NCBI GenBank assembly: GCA_030374805.1
Contig: JARGSG010000191.1
Coordinates: 248,001-312,000 of the forward strand
Direction: 5' to 3'
DNA: 64,000 nt
Source: Gracilaria gracilis
Lineage: Eukaryota > Rhodophyta > Florideophyceae > Gracilariales > Gracilariaceae
Shown: positions 39,673-53,014 of the stretch, one piece after another
Layout: every line of letters begins with the position of its first letter
Numbering within the stretch: the first letter of the stretch is position 1
Notes under the pieces: generated by a model
Databases searched by the model: none
What the model was told of the DNA's origin: nothing
The model's input: the letters and a program-made list of their open reading frames with translations, nothing else
Program-made: the position numbers and the translations under genes

Positions 39673-41313
39673 GCGTGAGTGCAAGTATCCTTGAGATATC
39701 CCGAAACCGATTCTGAGTAATCAACATCACCTTGAATGTTCGATAATAGAAGCGCCTTTTAGGGTCAAGTAAAATGCCACGTGAGCTTGAAGACATGCGG
39801 TCCTCGAGATTCGCTTGTGTAGGATAAATGAGGCTGAAGTAAAACAAGAAACATTAGCGTAACGAAGTGTTCTTACATGATATCCAATGATCTGCGTGGC
39901 GACAAAGAGATGGAAATGAAGCTCATATCACTAGTTCATCTGGAGCACGAATTAGTTTTCTCTATGACCGAAACAGACCACTTGTGATGGAACACGTGCG
40001 AGAAACGGTAACACAAATGTATAGCGGCGGTTTGCAGTATGTACCCTCAGAATGTCGCACTCCGGTCCCAGGGAACGTAATCACCATTCCCGTCATTTTT
40101 GGGTCTCTCTTGGACATGGTACACAGCTTCTGTACATGATGTGAATAGTCAATTGCCAGTCACTTAATATGAGAATCATGATGCATGACTTGCGCCGTTT
40201 GCATGACTCATCCTTTCCTGAGTGCAAAAGCGAAACTGTTTCTTAAGAGAAAAGAAGTGATTAAGTATACGCTAGCATATCTATGTGCATTCCAACTTTG
40301 TCAAGTCCAGACGGTTCAAGCTTATTCAACATTTTGGGAGATCAATCCCCAAAGATTGCATTTGACATTCGTAGCTCTGCATGATATGCACTCCTAGAGT
40401 GAAAAGCACGAAGGGTAGATTGAACGTGTTCTACCGGCAGAAAAGTGAAGACAAGTTGCAAAAACATGCTAGAGATTCGCATGATGAGCGTTTTCAAAAA
40501 GGCGCTATCTGTGCAACGTCAAGAATGGCGTCTACATGCATCAGGATGAGTAGTGTTAGAGGTACTGTTACCAATATGAGAAGAAAGGCTTGTAGGTGTC
40601 ATTAGGAATACGTATGAAGCCAGATGTACCCGAACTGTTTGAACACAGCGACACTGTTGGGAACACAGAAAACATTTCATGCGGAAGGATTATGGTCTCC
40701 TCAAATGATGCCGGTCACTGCAAAAGATGCGGACGGGCATAGAGCAACCGAAGTGGCGAGAAATAGCCATATGTGAAATGTGAAGTCGGTGAGAAGCAAA
40801 GAACCGTAGGTGAGGGAGGAATGGATGAGAATGGTTCGAAAGTATATAACGTTGTTCCTACGAGGCTCTCTCTGTGAGCGCGAAAATCGTAAGCATAGTA
40901 TATCCTGTTTTCTTTGAAGCGGACGTTTCTTGAAGTGATCACCAGTGTCCACGAAAATGAAAACACACGAGAACGCCGATTATGTTTTAACGTCAGCGCG
41001 AAAATTCGACGCCAGGGTACGATTCTTTTGCCATACTCTCGAGAGGGTTCTAGACGTACTGTACGATCATCAGAGAGAAGGCCTTGTGATTGGGTCCGTG
41101 GGTTACGCGAATACGATCAATATGCAATGAAGATTGGCTCATAGAAGTTACACGATTCAACCAATCAAATTTCGCTATTTCTGCCACCACTCCAACTTTG
41201 GGTAGGTGACAGTTTCAATATCTTCGTTAGTCGTTAGTGGATCTGGGCTTTCCAGTTCCTTCACCCTCGGCGTACAAATCTCATGATACTCCTCTAGCCT
41301 TTCTTTATCCTGT
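39673..41313. other. gene-free stretch, about 1.6 kb
   Basis: AT-rich, many stops in all frames; short frames here look like chance. No repeat or RNA gene recognised. Confidence 0.5.
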
Positions 41314-42869
41314 TCACCACCACGACGTGCGCTGCTCTTGCACCGGTTTGTCACAGTGGAAGCTCGTTCCAAACTCATTGTCACTTCCGCTTCGTAGCTC
41401 CTGTAGCTCTTTGCCGAGCGCATCGCGGAAGCGTCTCCGGAGACAGCGAGGAGTTTTCGGCCTTAAAATACGCGCAACGTTCTTCAAGTCCTTATGGTTA
41501 CTTGATATGTATTCCTGTGCTTCCTTCACAAGAGGTGCTAAATTTTCGGCATGGGTGTCGTCAAGTTGAGTGTTCTCGGGCGTAGGGTTACACCGGAATT
41601 ATTTGTCTTATGGAAAACAATCCTGCATGGCATGATGCACAAACTCAGTCTCTGTCGCAGATGCTACGATACATCCGACAACATCGATATCGAAAAGCCG
41701 CGGGATTCATTCTGTTTCCGAGCGAAACCACGAGGTCGATAGGTACACCAGGATACTTGCACTTCGTTTCATGTAGTGCAACCGCGGTTAGGTTATTCGC
41801 GACGATTGCTCCTCCGTCATGGTGCTCCGCGTTCACTCGGATTTCTCAGAATAACGTGGTGCCGCGGACGTAGCCCTAAGGCCTTCCCATAGCTGCGCTT
41901 CAGTGGTTCCATCATATCGACGCTCGTGTCACTGGATGAGAGTAGTTGCGAAAAACGTGGAACTCTTTCGGGTTTCGTGACATAACTGAACTCACGATGG
42001 AGATGGAGACTCAATTCATGTTGTATTCAGCCATAGACTCGAAGATGCCTTTTCCACACTCGTGCTTCAGAGCTGATTCTAGTACATTTGTATCGTAGTA
42101 TGCACGTGTCAGCAACATCTTAGGACCGGTCGCCGGGGGATTTGCAAATATCTTCTCAATCATGTCTCTATACAGCATTTCGACCTCGTCGACCGTTTTA
42201 TGAACAATACCGATAGAAGCTGCCACAATTGCACCCGTGGTCATATTGCGAATGATGTCCAACATCTCATGAATCTCACGACCTGTGATTCTATTGAGCT
42301 GTTTAAGCTGCAAATACCAACGACGCAGAACGTGAGATATTGGGATCATCCAAGAATTGATCACTGCTGCACTCCACATACGTTTGAGCCATCCGCCTGC
42401 CGAAGACTGGAAGTGAATTTGTTGGGAGGTCTCCCTACTCTGCCGTTCTGCAGCGGGTATGAAAGACCGGCTGCACCCCGACACTTTGGCAAGTGCCGAA
42501 GTGACCATTTTTGGATGATCCCATTGTTAGTAAACCTTACACATAATGCATAAGATTACTTTCAATTGGAACACAGGCTTGATCTGAGTTCCCTGGAAAA
42601 TACGTGTTCCGGAGAACACGTACAGTTGCGAGCGCCATGATTGCAAAAGTACCACCACCATGAATGCACACAATACGTAAGCCCCTCTGGCCGGGCATTA
42701 TTGGTCTCCACTTGTTCACACCAATCGCACCAAGTGCTTCCGCGCCGCCCGCGCTGTACCTTCGGGCTCTCCGTTCATTATTCCGCCAGGAAAACGAGTA
42801 AGGCCCGTAATAAGCTCTTTCTCGCAATGCCATCACCTTCCTTGCTTCTTGTCTTACACCCATTTTCAA
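41314..42869 (-). pseudogene. patatin-like iPLA2-gamma (PNPLA8-type) phospholipase remnant
   Basis: Remnant of a calcium-independent phospholipase A2. Recognisable in order on minus: RGLRIVCIHGGGTFAIMAL (oxyanion loop, usually IDGGGTRG), then after about 300 bp LKQLNRITGREIHEML and NMTTGAIVAASIGI (usually GVSTGAI). Next come a YYDTNVLESALK segment, a WEGLRATSAAPRYS block in another frame, HHDGGAIVANNLTAVALHE (DGG catalytic Asp kept), IDLVVSLG, and KEAQEYISSNHKDLKNVARIL near the C-terminus. At least four frame changes are needed. The nucleophile Ser is Thr and the GxSxG glycine is Asn. The gap at about 42330-42620 ends at tttgcag and may include an intron. Clearly non-functional. Confidence 0.78.
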
Positions 42870-43016
42870 TGCCAGAGATCTAAGCAGGTGGGTGCCGGAG
42901 ACCTCTCACAGCCTGTGACCGAAAGCAACCTGACTAGTGAATGATATTGGATAAGTCCTGAACAATGTTTCCAATAAAGTTCAGGATAGCAGTGCGTGAC
43001 TTCGGCACAATGATGG

Positions 43017-43678
43017 CTAGATTGGCCAGCGCAGTCTACGCCGTTGCTTCACGTACCGCTGCAACAGCAGCCTTAAGTTCAACCAATTCTGATTCGTTCC
43101 GGTTTGATACAAAATCTGATGTCGCCATCGCTGCTGCAGCGCATACGCAGAAGCCGCAGAGGTTCCCACTTTCGCATCAACGGTCATGTGGCTCTCGTGC
43201 TCCACAGGCGCAGCATATCCTGCTGCCGAAACGCAATCTTCGTTTGCCGCTTTACCGTTGCTTACGTCTCGAAACGTGACCAGTCTTACAGCATTCCCCG
43301 CAACCCCGCGTAGGCCATTCATCAACACACCGTTAGCATCATCCGTCTCTTCGACCCCATCTTTGTCCTGTCCAAATTTGACTTGTTTGCTGGATACGAT
43401 TTCGTCAAGGACCTTTCTCTGACGATCATAGGGGAGGAGAGCCACAACGTGTTCATCACTGACTTCTTCCCGCCGTCGAATTTCTTCGCAACCGAACTCA
43501 TATAATACCATAATATCATAGATTTGGGCTCGTTGCACACATGCTCTCGGCGTTTCAGGTTCCGGACAACAACGACGCTTCTGCACTGGAAGCACCGGTG
43601 TGGACATCCCTCACGTCGTACGACTAAGCGAGCCTTCACTCCGTTATCTTCAGCGCGAGCGCGAAGACGGGCACCCAT
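43017..43678 (-). pseudogene. unknown Cys-rich protein, frame changed
   Basis: Two overlapping frames read as one protein: from 43678 a basic segment with GCPHRCFQCRSVVVV and REHVC (possible C2HC finger), then after about 43545 in the next frame an acidic/charged region to the stop at 43017. Family unknown. The shift suggests a remnant, but neither part is certain to be coding. Confidence 0.35.
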
Positions 43679-44293
43679 GCCATCGGAATTCTCTTGCGGG
43701 GATGCGGTAGGAGCTTATCTGAGGGGATTTAGGATAGAGATTAAAGTATGCAACGTACTCCGGGAATGAGAATGACAAACGCATTGGGGGTTTAAAATCA
43801 TTTTGCTGGTGCAAAACGTTTTATATCGACGAGCTTGGACATTTTCAAGCGTTGTTCTTGTGCGGTTGCAAAGATGGCAAAGCTGGGTTGCTGTGTGGTG
43901 CACTGTGCTTAATGGGCTTTGTTTTGTTGATTGTACCCGGTAGAACACTTTTTAGTTTCATGTTCATCATGCTTTTCTTCAAGCGTTTTCTTCCTCCATC
44001 GAATCCCTGTTTAGGATTTGGCAAACCATTCTTCCGCGGATTGATGACAAGAACGTCAAGAAGAAAGGACCCGGAGCCTTCTCCGCTAAAGCCCGTTTGA
44101 CAAAACCCAGGAAGTAGTCATAGAACGTAACTAATAACCGCAACTCTAGCTCTGATTAGAACACTTAACAAAGATGAACATATCTGACACAAATATAAGT
44201 TATTCAGAATGATAAGCACTCGGTTTATATAGATGAAGAGTCCCGGAGTAGTCACTGCCGTACCATTTGCAGGTACCCCACCTGGCGTCGCTA
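43679..44293. other. no supported gene
   Basis: A plus-strand frame at 43852-44100 with a hydrophobic segment is open for 82 codons but has no similarity I recognise. Otherwise nothing. Confidence 0.35.
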
Positions 44294-44977
44294 TCAGCAA
44301 ATCAGTGATACAGCTGCGACCACTACAATGGTACGCTCATCTGTCTCCTCATCGCCTTGCTCCTTCAGCACAACGCCGCTGGAGCACAAAAGTTCCTTCA
44401 GCTCTATCTCTAAAGTCACAGTTCCGTATGGAAACTGAAATAACAGAGTGTCAGTATCAAAATCATTGTGAAACGGTTCTGGAACTCCAAGCTTCACATG
44501 AACTCGCATTTTGCTTAATTCACCATCTGGAAGAATGCGCGCTAATCTAGGAAGCCAGTTTAAATCGATTGCATCGGGTGTTAGTGAGAGTTGGTCAGTA
44601 CATGGACGTGAAGACTCATAGAAAACACGAACAAACCTCTACATACTTCTGCATGCCCGAGCAACATCCGCAGTGGCATTATGCCCGTGAAGGTCTGTCC
44701 CCATGCCGATCTCAATCACCGCAACGCTCGAAGGCATTGCATTACTCATTTTTGGGCTACTAGAACGGTTGTAAATCCGATATGATATCAGTTGTCGCCG
44801 GCAGGTGCAAGTTTTTGCATATCGCTCATTTCCGAAGTTGGATGGAATTATATTAGAGAGAACAGGACTAACTAATTCCAGGGACTCCATTTGAAAGAAA
44901 GAACTGTGCAAGGAGAGGTAGCACATATCGACCTTCCAGACAAATAGGTTCTGTCTTTTACCATCCACAGAAACCAA
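44294..44977 (-). pseudogene. Lin0512-family protein (two-part gene or remnant)
   Basis: Member of the small conserved Lin0512 family (function unknown). Part 1 ends with AVIEIGMGTDLHGHNATADVA and RACR. Part 2 begins DAIDLNWLPRLARILPDG and contains MRVHVKLGVPEPF, FQFPYGTV and ERTIVVVAAVSL. In relatives RACR is followed directly by DAI, so the roughly 80 bp between them (about 44644-44560) should be an intron. A good donor GTATGT follows the Arg codon, but no AG acceptor stands before DAI, so splicing may be lost. The N-terminus is Ser/Arg-rich and could be an organelle presequence. The stop is TGA. Confidence 0.6.
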
Positions 44978-46816
44978 AGCTTAGGTACTTTGACCGTAAT
45001 TTCAAATTACAGAGGCCAAGAACAAAAGGGTAATCCGGAGATCTCACGTCTGGCACAGCAGCTTGCCTAGTTGTCGATGCGAAGTGCGGGAAAGAAGTTC
45101 GCTTACTTTTTTAGCAAGCTGTGATCATGGTAACGCTCAACAACCTGCCCTTACCTTCGTGGAGAGATGCGATGAAAACGGAAGATGAACTTGGTCGACG
45201 GTCGTTGCGCTCTAGCCAACAGATGTAGGTGCCCTGATTTATATCTTGACTTATTGTCGGTTGCGAAACGCTCCCGTTTGGGAAAGCCTTTCGGACCTAA
45301 TGATTTTGTGGTGCGTGCGGTAGCACAATGAGTGTACCACTGCTATTGATTGCAGTTGGTATCTAATGTAGAAGTTGACACACACATGCGATCTGCCTTC
45401 ACGTGGTGTGTCCCTCTTCCCTATGGAAACGAAACGAAACGCGACATTCCGATCGACATTCGGGTCTCAATGGGAGGCTCGAGTCCTTGCAGGTGCTCTC
45501 TTTCGACGCGAGATAACGTTTCTTTGAATGGAAACGTTCTACACTGTCTACGTTCTCTCTCTCTCTCTTTTATGGGTGCAATAGTTCAATAACTATTTAT
45601 TGCACAGCGCTTCTGTTGAAAGGATCGCTCTCTCGCTAACTAGACCAGTTCTCTTTCGGGCTACTATTGATAATACCCATAACATATAAATCTCGACGAT
45701 CCTGTGATGAAGATAGACATGGAATACGTGACATTCTTCTCCAAGGGCAACGCAGAATAAGATGCTTAATATCATTCAGTACTCCTGGGCGACAAGTACA
45801 CAACAATCACTTCTTCTGTGAGTGATTTCTCTCTGCACTACCGTACTGTAGGGATAAAGATCTATGTACGTAGTGACTATGTATGAATGAATCTCTTTTA
45901 TCAAAACCATGACGAAGCATGAGAGGATGAAACAGAAATGTTTTCTTCTACTCACTATCCTCCTGTGTGAATGAATAGAATATGCTAAACCTCGCCTTTA
46001 GTGGCACATGAAGAAATAGGAAAGCTGGAAAATCGATCATTGCAGTGCTGACGATGACTTAAGCTCATTTTCATCACTTGAGAATTAGCAGTCAAAGTTG
46101 TCTCTGCGTACTGAGCAAAGCATTCGCCTCTGTTTATTTTTCGATGGGGACCAGCCTGGGAGCTATGCAATCGCTACTGTGTACTGCAGCAGTACTACTG
46201 CTATCATCGAAGGTTTGTGTGCTCAAGGACTACCTTCGTATTACCATTGCTTCTGGTTATGGATCGAAAGCGAACTGAGCTCATCAGAAATGTATATCGC
46301 CTGTTCCCCTCCCTCGGTACAATATATCACAGAAATAATTCGGACCCAAGAGACATGAGTAGTATTTCTCAAAAACCAGCGGTAGACAAGTCCCATGATA
46401 ACATTTACACCATGAACTGTCCTCAGCAGTACATTCACGTCTTCCAAATGCCACCAGTTCGTGACGATTCCCATCGACAATGATGACATGCATGCGGGTG
46501 ATAGCGTCTAGTTACCACATATACAGTATGAAGCGTTACAAAGACTCTACAAAACAACGCTCCGAGACATCCGTTCTCTGTATGGAACGGAAATTGTTGG
46601 ACTTCCCCAAGACTAAGGCCTTCGAACTCGTCTCATCATGAAGGACCGGAAACCATCGAAAACGCCAAATTCTGAACTTAAACTTTCTAATTAACAACTA
46701 TCTACACTCCATGATCAACTGCCTTCCATTCGGCTGCTACTTTGCGCTTGTTCTCCTCCTTGTACCCGGCCATCGTCTTCAACAACACCTATATAACCTT
46801 CTGGTCCCGAAAGTGA
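44978..46816. other. gene-free stretch, about 1.8 kb
   Basis: AT-rich with a short (CT)n run near 45550. Frames at 46078-46493 are mutually overlapping and unconvincing. No RNA gene or repeat recognised. Confidence 0.45.
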
Positions 46817-49800
46817 TTAGTTCCCATCTTCGAGTACTCCATTGCTTTTTGAAGCACCGTTCAGCATACGATGTTTCGCAGGGACCCCCCGCGAACCAGA
46901 GTACGATGTGCTGTGCTGCTGAACGTCAGAATTAAGCACTTCATTGTTTCGAATGCTGCCCAGAGGGTTCCCGCTTTCTGGTACCACCGAGCCTATTGTT
47001 TCAACCTTCACGATGGGCACAGTCCGCCCTCCAGTACCAAGCGAAGGGTAGGCGCTTATCCCAGTCCGTTGCTGCTCTGTCACAGGATGGGGGCCACTGA
47101 GTGGTTTAACCCCACTTGTATGAGTTAGAGGGCCGCCAGCATACTCCCCATGCTGAATACCTGTCGTCTGTGCCCATCTAGATACTGTAGCAGTGGCTTG
47201 CATACGATCTGGATCAATCTGATAGCTTATGGCCAGCCCCTGAGTTCCGGGGGTGACATGGGATGCTCTTCCTTGCAAACTCTCCTCGTGCGCAACATCA
47301 TGAAATTGCAACGGATAGGAAGCATTTTTGTTGCTGTGCATGACCCCCAGGCGCAGGGGAATTGTAAATCGTGTGAACGGGAACGGTTGGGGTCGAATGT
47401 GGCGTCGCATATACTGGGTGGTGCATCCCACTGGCGGTTCCCACTGGGTTCTGACCTGGCATACTAGAATGAGACTGAGATTGCGGGATTGTGGTTACAC
47501 GCGGAGCAACTTTTTGTGACGACTGAGCGGACGGCCTCCCATGCCCATACTGTTTCGGCGCACTATGCACAGTGTTGATCGGAATATGATGAATCTGGGG
47601 GTGATTACCCTGAATCTGATGACCCTGGGTTACTGTTGAAGACACAGCTGATGTACTTTGAGAATGGGAAGAGAAGCCGTAGCCGGTGCCAGCGGTGTAG
47701 CAGATTTTGCAACCGCGTCGGGAACTGAAAGACTGCGGGTCCATACAGACGGCTGAGGTAGGAAACCACCCTGAGCTTTTCCTTTAAGAAACACCATTTC
47801 CTTTCGCAGAGCTTCATTCTCTTGGCCTAAAGCATGAACCGTACTGTACAACTCAGAGAACAGAGAAAACGATTGTTTGGCAAGACTTTGTCCGGGATGA
47901 TGAAATCTCAGCTAGCGGCGAAACAAGTGGTGTACTCTGCCTTGAATTCAATATCGGCGTACCAGCAGTTGAAGGTATATTCGTAACAGTTGGGATACCG
48001 TTCGGAGCTGTGCCATACGTTTGTCGCTGATCAATATCCTTCACTTCAAATCCGCTCTTTGATTGTTTCGTCGTTGCTGGGCCACTGCTCGACGGTGGAA
48101 GAGGGGCGCTTGGGGTTACATTCGTGGGCTGTGCCACAGATGCCGTGGTCGCAAAAGTCTTCGTCGGAGCCTTTTGAACTTCTTTGACTTGAAATCGGCT
48201 GTTTCTCTTCGCGGGTACCGTCCCTTGACCTGTGCTAGCGGAGGGGCCACTGCCTGTTGCTGAATTACTAGCTACATGAACACTTGTGATATTTGACTGT
48301 GCGTTGGATGTTGTGGCTCCCTGATTCACTGTGGATGCAGAAGGAGTTGACATTACGGGGGGTCCACGGGCAGCAATGTGTGAAGGTGTCTGAAGACTAC
48401 TCACTGGTTGAACCGCTTGTCCAGAGACCTCGTGACTGGTTGCCACAGGTTGAGCAAGTTGCATACTAGCAGAGGGTTTCGCGGAAGCTTGCATCGTCCT
48501 TGGAGCGTGAATACTGCTAGCTGAAGCAACAGCAGGTGATACACCCTTAGAGGGCACGGAATGAATTGGTATAAGCGGTGATGACTGTGATGAATTAAAC
48601 GCCCGTGCCGCATCATTAGCTTGCGACGTAGAATAACGTGGTTGCTTGGTGTCGACGTTGATAACTACGGGTGCCATCCCCCGCGGAATGGCACGATCTT
48701 GTGTGGCAGCAGCACTTTGCGCATATGATGCCTGCGAAGCACTGAGAACAGACTGAGGTGCGCTTGAAACAGGTTGCGGTTGTGACGATGTACGTGATGG
48801 CTATACAGGCCTGCTCTGAATGTACGACGGCGAACCCTGTGAATGGGCACCCGCAGACAGGTGGGCAACAGGCGCTATAGAGACAGATGGCAGACTATCT
48901 TCTGTTGGTGAAGACGGAAACAAAGAAGGACAGTCATTAGAATCATCTAAAAGCTTTCAATCTTGCCATCAATCTTCTCTGTATTTGTCGCTTCCGAAAC
49001 AGTAAAACGGCCCTTCTTTAACAAACCGACAGTCTTCGCAGGTAAGGGGGCGGTATTATGCCCGATAATCATTGCATTCAATGCAGCGTGAATCGAAGCA
49101 TTAGACTGGCCGGCTGTAGCTGAGTTCACACGACCCAATTTGCTGCCAAATGGCAAGTTGGGAGCTGATGCAGAGGGATTGTCAGAGAGACCGTCTTGAC
49201 TAGGAGCGGAGCTGCTCACATTTTTCGTCGCCTATGCATCGTATGAAGTATCAGCAACAAGCTGATGGAGTGGAGCGCTTTCTGATGGAGACGTATCGCT
49301 TGTGGTCTGTTGTGCTCCTGAACTCGTACCATCCTGATGCGCAGGACTGTGTTGTGGCTTTGCACTAACCACGTTGTCGTCGAAGTCCCAAACCATACCT
49401 TTAGCTGTAAGGTCATGGATTCCAGATCGGTGAGACTGTGTAGCTTTCTACAGCTGACGTATGAGCTGCGGCTGTGAGTCCCCTCTTGAGCCTATGGGTG
49501 GTAGCTTAGCGATAGTTTCCGACAAGTCCTGCGGTTTCTGAACGCCATTCGCAAACAATTTGTGCTTGAGAAGCTGCTTCGCAGATGGGCGAATCTTTGG
49601 GTCCTTCTGCAGACAATCGGCTACAAAATCGTTGTATGCTTGCAAAAACTTGTTCGCAGCTGGGCCGGTGAGGGTGGGTGGTGGGTTCTGCAAGGTAAAG
49701 AGCAACACTTTCATGGGCGGGTAGTTGTGGTAAGGCGCCCGTCCTTGCGCGAGCTCAATGGCGGTGATACCTAGAGACCAGATTTCGGCTTTGTAATCAT

Positions 49801-50386
49801 AGCCTGAGGCTTCTTCTATAACCTCCGGGGCCATCCAGCAGGGTGTTCCAACAAAAGTTTGGCGCTGTTTCCGGTCCCAACCGCCTTCATCCATCCACCC
49901 CATCATACCACAGTCTGAAAGCATCACGTTTCCTTGGGAGTCAAGCAGCAGATTGGCGGCTTTGACATCGCGGTGCATTTGACCGTTGTGGTGGAAGTAC
50001 TCGAGTACTTGGAGTACGCAATGCAGAACGTAGACAGCCAGAGGTTCGCTAAGCCCATCGGTGTACATAAGGGACATGAGGGCATGGACTGAGCCACCAG
50101 TGAGGAGGGGCATGACAATCCATAGGTCGGTACCCTGTACGAAAGCGGTGGAGAAAGGAACGGCGTCGGGGTGGTTGGAAAGACTTATTACTTAAATCTC
50201 GCGAATGATGTGCTACAGAGAGGCCTGCAGCCACTCTAGCTCGACGACTTTGATGGAGACCTGCTCATTGATTTGGCCACACCAAGCGCGCTACACATGG
50301 GCGCAAGTTCCCTGGCCGATCTGCTCGCGGGGCTCGTAGCCCCTGCCAATATCTGGAAGGCGGCGGTGCACATTTTGCGACGCCAT
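46817..50386 (-). pseudogene. SPAK/OSR1-like (STE20 GCK-VI) protein kinase with many stops
   Basis: Kinase domain from ATG 50386: REQIGQGTCAHV (glycine loop), VSIK (Lys kept), DLWIVMPLLTGGSV, MHRDVKAANLLL, TFVGTPCWMAPEV and YDYKAEIWSLGI. DFG has become DCG (SDCGMM). One frame runs from 50386 to about 48950 but is cut by TAG at 50291, 50213, 49448 and 49232 and TAA at 50192. A long Ser/Gln/Pro-rich tail continues after frame changes, with another TAG at 48801. It has a leucine-zipper-like segment (SELYSTVHALGQENEALRKE, about 47850-47790) and ends at 46817. The 50291 TAG sits where plant homologues have the Tyr of VYRA. GCK-VI kinases phosphorylate ion transporters in animals. Six stops plus several shifts make this a pseudogene. 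Confidence 0.82.
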
Positions 50387-50916
50387 AGGAAGGGGAGAAG
50401 AATTAGTGGAGAGATGTGCGGCGGAATGAGATGCTGCGGTGACGAGCGCGGCGGTGAACGCGGACAGCGTGCGGATTTGTTCGGCGGCGCAACGGGTAGG
50501 GGTACGGTGGTGGCTGGAAGGGAAAGGCGCGTCGGTGAGGTTGACTGATATAGCGTCAGGTAGTGGCGCTGTTTGCAAGCGAACGGTGGCGGCACAGGCA
50601 CTGACATCAATATAACAGAAATATAGCCGAAGAGATCTTGGTGGACCCCAAAGGCGTAATAGTAGTGAAAACGATCTTCGTGCCTCAAAACAAATCAGGC
50701 GAAGGAGAGCATTCAGCGAGGGGAGGAGCGGCACGAAGTGAACAAGAACAGAGTGATGAGACCAGCGGATAGCCATGCTGCTTTTTGTCAAGCCTTCGCT
50801 ACGTACTGGGAGCGTGCCTCGCGAATAGTGTGTCATTGGATCAAGTGTGTTCACAGTTGTCCACATTTCACCAACATTGTCACCCATGTACACATTTTTC
50901 ACACTATTTACCGTAA
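50387..50916. other. spacer between kinase 5' end and hAT element
   Basis: Presumed former kinase promoter and left end of the hAT element. No terminal inverted repeat was identified with confidence. Confidence 0.35.
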
Positions 50917-52932
50917 ATGATGTACCTAAATTTCCAATTGACTAGTCAAGTGGTGGACAGCTCTCTGCATATGGCCCGGAAGGCAGACAATGATGAAAGC
51001 ATTGAAATTGATCTCTCCGGCCGTCTCGCGCCGTACGACAGAATGACAAAGTTCAACGATTTGTTGATATCCTTGATCGTTAATCATATGTTGCCCTTTT
51101 CCGTCTTGAGCCGTAAGGAAGGCGAGAATCAACTCTACCAGCTTCTAACGCTAGCCGACCCTTCGCTCGAAGAACACATTCCGCGTGTTGCGAAAATAAG
51201 TTCGGCAAACTTAGACGCATACTACAGTGCAATTTTGCGCAGTGTTAAGCGGTCCATATTGGCATCATTGCGGCTCTGTTGTCGTACATTGGTGTTCGAC
51301 GGATGGACCGATGGGAATTCTGAGAGCGTTGTGAACGTCTTGCTCTCTGTAACGGGGGTCGACAGTACAAGGCAGACTTTTTTTCTGAAGTCTATTTACA
51401 CCGGGGCGAGGAAGTGCGACGCTTCTTTCTATGCTAGTGTGGTGACAAGTACCATGTCCGAATTTGGAAACATGAAGAGAATCTGTGGTGTAACTAGTGA
51501 TAACACCAGTGTGTGTGTTAGCGCAAAGGAAAAGATGACCGAGATGTTTAATTAAATCACTCCCTGCCAGGACCAGACACACATGGCCAATCTGCTGATG
51601 CAAGATGTGGGTGGCCTGGATTGGGTTAAGGAGGTTCTGGTCACAGTGTCTCAGCTTGTCACTGACCTCAGAAACAGACCGAAGCTATATTTCCGTTTCA
51701 AAGAGCTCAAAGAGGCTCACAATTCTGCTCTGCGAAACAGCGGATATCGGGCGAGCGACAAAGAGTTTGACCAATATTCTCGTCTCCTGCCTCCTCGTAC
51801 GGCTGTTCTACCGGTGAAGATGGCAACAACGAGGTTTGCGAGCTCGGAAGGGATGTTGGAAGCGTTTATAAGGGGACGGGAAGTATACAAGAAGCTTGTG
51901 GCGTCTGATGACTTCGCTACTAATTTGTTTGGAGCTCGAAATGAAGCACGGAGGGCTCTGTTTGAATTAACAGTGTTGGACGAAACGCTGTACGGGAACT
52001 GTCTTGATATATATCACATCCTGCGGGTTATGCGCCATTATTTGCGGTTCTTTGACAACGAGAGCTCCTATATTTCTGAAGTTCTACCGGCTACGCTTTA
52101 TCTGGAGCGCACAATAGAACAGCTTCCTCTCACTCCGTTTTATACCGATCAGAGACGGAGTGAGGTCCTACAAATATATAGAGCTCGGGAAAAGGGTACC
52201 GGACGCAGACTGCCACTTTTAACTTCAGTACACTATGTGGCGTATGCATTGGATCTACGGAGTGCCAATGAGGATGTTTCGGGTTACCACAACCACATTT
52301 TTCAACACATGCGATCCTTTGTGCGTTCTGATGTTTTTCCCCCTCCGCAGCGGTTTCGAAGCACGGGAGGTATCGAGAGAGCTGTGCAGCGACTTTTTGC
52401 GCAGTTTACATTTACACGACTTTCATGGGAGAACCAACTAGGAGAAGAAACTCTGCGTGATAATCTGGCTGGGTACTTGAACATACCAGTTGCGTACTGG
52501 ATAAAACACACCGAGAGACCTTTGTTAAGGGAATTTGCTTTGCGGATTCTGGGTATCAGTCCGTCATCTTCATCTGTGGAACGCAGTTTCAGTCTACAGG
52601 CTCGCATTCGCACACTAGTTCGTAACCGATTGCATCCCGAGAAAGTTAAACGGATGGTGTTTTGCGCTTTCAACAGCGCAATTTCTACGAGAAAGAAGCA
52701 CACCGAAGCCGGTGCCCCACGGTACTACCAAAAGCGCTCACAGGAGCAGGTTGAAACCACTGCGGAGATATCGCAAGAAGCGATTGAAGTAGAGGACGAT
52801 CCCACCTGGGATGATGCGGAACTACTGGATGAAGACCTGGTTGACGACGGTGCGGAATGGGATGATGTGAACGACGCCACGCTGCCATTTCTAGATATTG
52901 CGGACGTCTGCTCCGTTCTCGAAGGAGCATGA
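50917..52932 (+). pseudogene. hAT-family transposase with one in-frame TAA
   Basis: Single frame of 671 codons interrupted only by TAA at 51553-51555. The N-terminal half shows the DUF659/catalytic region TLVFDGWTDGNSESVVNVLL and GVTSDNTSV. After the stop come CQDQTHMANLLMQDVG (the hAT C...H..N..L.D segment) and the C-terminal dimerisation domain GISPSSSSVERSFSLQARIR. The tail is acidic. It lacks the N-terminal BED finger. The stop falls in a conserved zone, so the copy should be inactive unless read through. It lies tightly between the kinase 5' end and the RUS remnant. Confidence 0.88.
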
Positions 52933-53014
52933 GAGCGTAGTTAGAACCGGTTGAGGTTCTTTGGTGATCCAGTTACGAAGATTCTAGACAACAGACAAGT
53001 ACCGTTTCTATACT

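Noticed and set aside
43852-44100. 82-codon plus-strand frame with a hydrophobic stretch
   Set aside because: No similarity or supporting signal; length is compatible with chance.
46078-46493. Several overlapping frames of 60-90 codons
   Set aside because: Mutually overlapping on both strands, no recognisable motif.
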